64,000 bases of DNA from an uncultured Lachnospiraceae bacterium (lineage in GTDB: Bacteria > Bacillota > Clostridia > Lachnospirales > Lachnospiraceae), in assembly GCA_910586705.1 (NCBI GenBank), contig CAJUJK010000005.1, positions 62,001-126,000 on the forward strand, written 5' to 3'. A model generated the notes under the pieces. That model searched no databases and was not told the DNA's origin. It worked only from the letters and a program-made list of their open reading frames with translations. Shown here in pieces: positions 61,514 to 64,000 of this stretch. Both the position numbers and the translations under genes were made by a program. Numbering within the stretch: the first letter of the stretch is position 1; each line of letters starts with the position of its first letter.

Positions 61514-62998
61514 TTACAAAAACATCAATTCCTGCACGATCTCTTCGATCGTAACCATAGGACACTTCATGTTTTGGCGCAGCATTTCACTGATTTCAGA
61601 ATACATATGGGTAACCGTCATAACGACCGCATCAACCTCCGGGATACTCTGATCCGGGTGATAAACCGCTATGCCACAGTCCATCCGTTCACTGTTCCTA
61701 TCAATTCCGCACTTCACCGTCACATCACTTTCCATTAATTCATACAGCAGATGCGTTCCAAGCTTTCCCATTCCATAGATTGCGATATTCTGATAGCCAT
61801 ATTTTTTGAAATACTGAGCAAAGTCTGTCTTGCGTTCCCGTAAGGTAAGCCAGTTATTTAACAGTGCTCCATATCGGTCTGCAGTACGCGTTACCTTTCT
61901 GAGATACTGTTCATCCTCCGTCTTATAGTGAACCGCAAATTCCTCTGTCCTGTTTTCCGATCCTCCGTCCCGGCACTCCTCGACCACATTTTTTATAGCC
62001 TCCAGATATCCATGCCCCCATCTTTCATCCGGTTCCAGATACATTCCCTCTCCCCATTCATTCCACGCATTTACAAATATAAATTCATTTTGCAGATAAC
62101 GGCTTTTACAATACAGCCGTTTAAAATACTGATAAAATTTCTGCGGCGTCGCGCCTTTTAATATAAAGCAGTTTTTCCCCATTCTCGGCGAATTGTCAAA
62201 ATCAACACCCCCGCATAAATATGTTTTACAGCCCTTTTCCTGCTTATTGTTCAGCGTCATTTCCCAAGTTTCATCATAGAGATCAGATCCCCAGTCCGGC
62301 TGTTTTTCAAACGTGGCATCCAGCCCCGGCTGCGCGTCCCAGCAGGATCCGATAAAATAGACACCGGCAAAGCCTGCCTGTCTGGCTCTCTCGTTAAAAT
62401 AATCCGCCATATCCCATAAGGAAAAAATATCATCCGGCCTGTAAATTATAAAAACCGGTTTGTTATCAATTTTTATGTATCTCTCGTCCCGAAAAAACGG
62501 GAGCAGGTACAGAAAATGTTCCTCCCAGTCCTTTTCCCTGCCATAGCTTTGCTTTAACAGGATTCCCGTATCGTTTTCCTTTCTCGGACCCTCATAAACT
62601 CCCGACCACGTACAACTGTCCCACAATTTTTTCCACGTTCTGGACCATGTCTGGTTCGCCCAATAAAAGCAGAACGGCATTTTAATATCCGTCCACTGAA
62701 GCAGATTCTCAGCCGGTTTTTCCAGAATTCGTCTTCCATCCTCAAACCAGTAGTGATAAATGCACATACCGTCTATATGATACTTGTCCATCAAGTCAGC
62801 CTGCCACGCCATCGTGTCATGCTCCAACAGATTATAATAGTTCTTATTGAGCGGGATTCTCGGCTGATTATGACCTTCAAATAACGGCTCTGCTCCCTTT
62901 ACTGCCGTCCATTCCGTGAACCCTTCTCCCCACCATTCGTCATTTTCGGGAACACGATGAAATTGTGGTAAATAAATTGCCATTACTTTAGGGTCCAT
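61514..62998 (-). CDS. WbsX/GH99-like glycan enzyme with a C-terminal Rossmann-like module
   Basis: 494 residues. Residues 1 to about 345 belong to the WbsX family, related to glycoside hydrolase 99 and common in O-antigen and capsule loci: MAIYLPQFHRVPENDEWWGEGFTEW in two halves, HYWF, FCFYWANQTWSRTW, PVFIIYRPDD and NAWNEWGEGMYLEPD. Its reaction is unsettled. After a helical link (WLTLRERKTDFAQYFKKYG) residues about 400-494 form the shared module (IAIYGMGKLGTHLLYEL, CGIDRNSE, VDAVVMTVT), close to the free-standing protein at 54.4 kb. GAGGAAAAAGAC precedes the ATG. Confidence 0.86.
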   Translation of the reverse strand: MDPKVMAIYLPQFHRVPENDEWWGEGFTEWTAVKGAEPLFEGHNQPRIPLNKNYYNLLEHDTMAWQADLMDKYHIDGMCIYHYWFEDGRRILEKPAENLLQWTDIKMPFCFYWANQTWSRTWKKLWDSCTWSGVYEGPRKENDTGILLKQSYGREKDWEEHFLYLLPFFRDERYIKIDNKPVFIIYRPDDIFSLWDMADYFNERARQAGFAGVYFIGSCWDAQPGLDATFEKQPDWGSDLYDETWEMTLNNKQEKGCKTYLCGGVDFDNSPRMGKNCFILKGATPQKFYQYFKRLYCKSRYLQNEFIFVNAWNEWGEGMYLEPDERWGHGYLEAIKNVVEECRDGGSENRTEEFAVHYKTEDEQYLRKVTRTADRYGALLNNWLTLRERKTDFAQYFKKYGYQNIAIYGMGKLGTHLLYELMESDVTVKCGIDRNSERMDCGIAVYHPDQSIPEVDAVVMTVTHMYSEISEMLRQNMKCPMVTIEEIVQELMFL

Positions 62999-63017
62999 GT
63001 CTTTTTCCTCACAATTT

Positions 63018-63926
63018 TCATGTATATCTATACCTTACACATCCACACAACATTTCTAAAATATCATAGGCAATGGCATTCTTTCCGATTCCTGCATTGT
63101 CATTAACCGTTTCATAAAACTTTGTCTGTCCATACATTTCAGGCAATGTCACGGTGTAGCTCTCATGTGATATATAAGGCACAAAGCAAATCCTTTTATC
63201 GTACTGCTCTGATGCTTTTCCAAAGGCTCTTTCTACAACCGAATCATCTGTATACATCTCTACAAGCATATGATTCCAATTAAACTTATCTCTTCTTCGC
63301 TTCCATTTCTGAATAGCCAGCCCGGCATCTAAATCATGGTTGCATTTTATAAGTACGTCATCCAGTTCCAACATGGGAACTGCCCTGTTCTGGTTCGCAT
63401 CTATCTGCGTTTTTCCCGTCCAAATAGGATCAACTGACAGATAGTGTTTTAAATTGCTGATTATCTTTATATAGTCATCCGACGCTATTGAAACATTTTT
63501 GAATGGCGACAGACATTCCATATTTAACGTATTGTAAATAATACCTCCCCAGCAATTATTGGAGACAATACTTACCCCTCCCCCTCTCTGATTTTTAACT
63601 AAATCGTATTTTGGAAAATCAAACCCCGGAATTTTTAATATACGATAGGAAACAATTTTGCTTCTCGGCACATCCGCCACTGATACCGCGCTGCTTACAA
63701 TCTCATCGTAAAAGTTGTCGCTCATTACCAGCAGATAATCAAAATCCAGACTTTGTATCTCTTCTTTTCTCACCAGTGTATAACCGTCCAAAGTCCTGAA
63801 ATCTGGCAATTCCTGTGCTGTAATTCCAACAATCTCTATTTGCCCGAGGTTCTCATAGCATTTCAGTAAATTGATCACAGAGTTATATACTTGTCCAATT
63901 CCCCATAAAAGCAGTCTAATTTGCAT
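63018..63926 (-). CDS. DUF1919 glycan-biosynthesis protein with an N-terminal Rossmann-like module
   Basis: 302 residues. Residues 1 to about 105 are the shared module in N-terminal position (IRLLLWGIGQVYNSVINLL, IEIVGITAQE, FDYLLVMSDN). Residues about 112-302 are DUF1919 (SIVSNNCWGGIIYNTLNME, VSIASDDYIKII, DVLIKCNHDLDAGLAIQKW), a family annotated as exopolysaccharide biosynthesis protein without known reaction. The ATG lies inside the last codons of the preceding gene, so the two are translationally coupled. Confidence 0.83.
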   Translation of the reverse strand: MQIRLLLWGIGQVYNSVINLLKCYENLGQIEIVGITAQELPDFRTLDGYTLVRKEEIQSLDFDYLLVMSDNFYDEIVSSAVSVADVPRSKIVSYRILKIPGFDFPKYDLVKNQRGGGVSIVSNNCWGGIIYNTLNMECLSPFKNVSIASDDYIKIISNLKHYLSVDPIWTGKTQIDANQNRAVPMLELDDVLIKCNHDLDAGLAIQKWKRRRDKFNWNHMLVEMYTDDSVVERAFGKASEQYDKRICFVPYISHESYTVTLPEMYGQTKFYETVNDNAGIGKNAIAYDILEMLCGCVRYRYT

Positions 63927-64000
63927 TCTGATACGCCTCTTTTCTGAGAATCAGCCATCGGTAATATCTTTCTAATTTTTTTACCGCAGCATCAGGCTCA
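63916..64000 (-). CDS. C-terminal end of a further glycan-cluster gene (cut by the window edge)
   Basis: Only the last 27 codons are present, open to the window edge, ending in a basic/aromatic tail (KKLERYYRWLILRKEAYQN). The stop overlaps the next start by 11 bases, a sign of a real coupled gene. The family cannot be told from so little sequence. Confidence 0.6.
   Translation of the reverse strand, partial: EPDAAVKKLERYYRWLILRKEAYQNAN

Overview
The window looks like a chromosomal segment of an anaerobic gut-type Firmicute, most likely a Lachnospiraceae (class Clostridia). The reasons are AGGAGG-type ribosome binding sites, frequent TTG and GTG starts, a DUF4474 protein, AgrC-like and 7TM-DISM-like histidine kinases, an Amt-PII fusion, and the order hprK-glucokinase-murB-rapZ-whiA-HPr-like. 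By eye the DNA is about 50-55% GC, except the AT-richer right end. I cannot name a genus. No tRNA, rRNA, CRISPR array or intact insertion sequence was seen.

Layout. 0-5.8 kb: 3'-truncated glycerol kinase, AEC-type efflux carrier, a DUF4474 protein coupled to a metallophosphoesterase, and pyruvate kinase. 5.9-13.4 kb: a sugar utilisation operon (solute-binding lipoprotein, two ABC permeases, GH2 beta-galactosidase; no ATPase gene) with an AraC regulator upstream. 13.6-18.0 kb: Amt-PII fusion with a strong promoter and an attenuator-like leader hairpin, a DMT transporter, a GNAT acetyltransferase and a cyclophilin. 18.2-24.5 kb: sensing region with an orphan GHKL kinase, an OmpR regulator, a repeat-containing surface protein and a membrane histidine kinase. 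24.4-28.8 kb: AraC regulator with a divergent GH51 arabinofuranosidase and an operator-like inverted repeat, then an AGCS symporter with a leader terminator. 28.9-38.0 kb: class II aldolase, diacylglycerol kinase, the hprK operon ending in an HPr-like gene with Glu at position 15 (Crh-like), and uvrC. 38.2-45.8 kb: ftsH with a low-complexity tail, pyrG, a LysM protein and a GH3 beta-glucosidase.

46.2-64.0 kb: a one-direction surface-glycan cluster, read right to left, entering from beyond the window and ending at a strong hairpin near 45.85 kb. It encodes family 2 and family 4 glycosyltransferases, DUF4422 and DUF1919 proteins, a WbsX-like protein, an FkbM methyltransferase fusion, an asparagine synthase homologue, an alkaline-phosphatase-fold enzyme, a fused nucleotidyltransferase-aminotransferase resembling PntC, and an opine-dehydrogenase-family enzyme. 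Its most striking property is that ten of the fourteen complete genes carry, or consist of, the same roughly 90-residue Rossmann-like module (a hydrophobic strand, then YGxGxxG or a variant, then a strand ending in Asp). It is N-terminal, internal, C-terminal or free-standing. This is my main candidate for an undescribed system: a polysaccharide assembly line whose otherwise unrelated enzymes share one nucleotide-binding-like domain.
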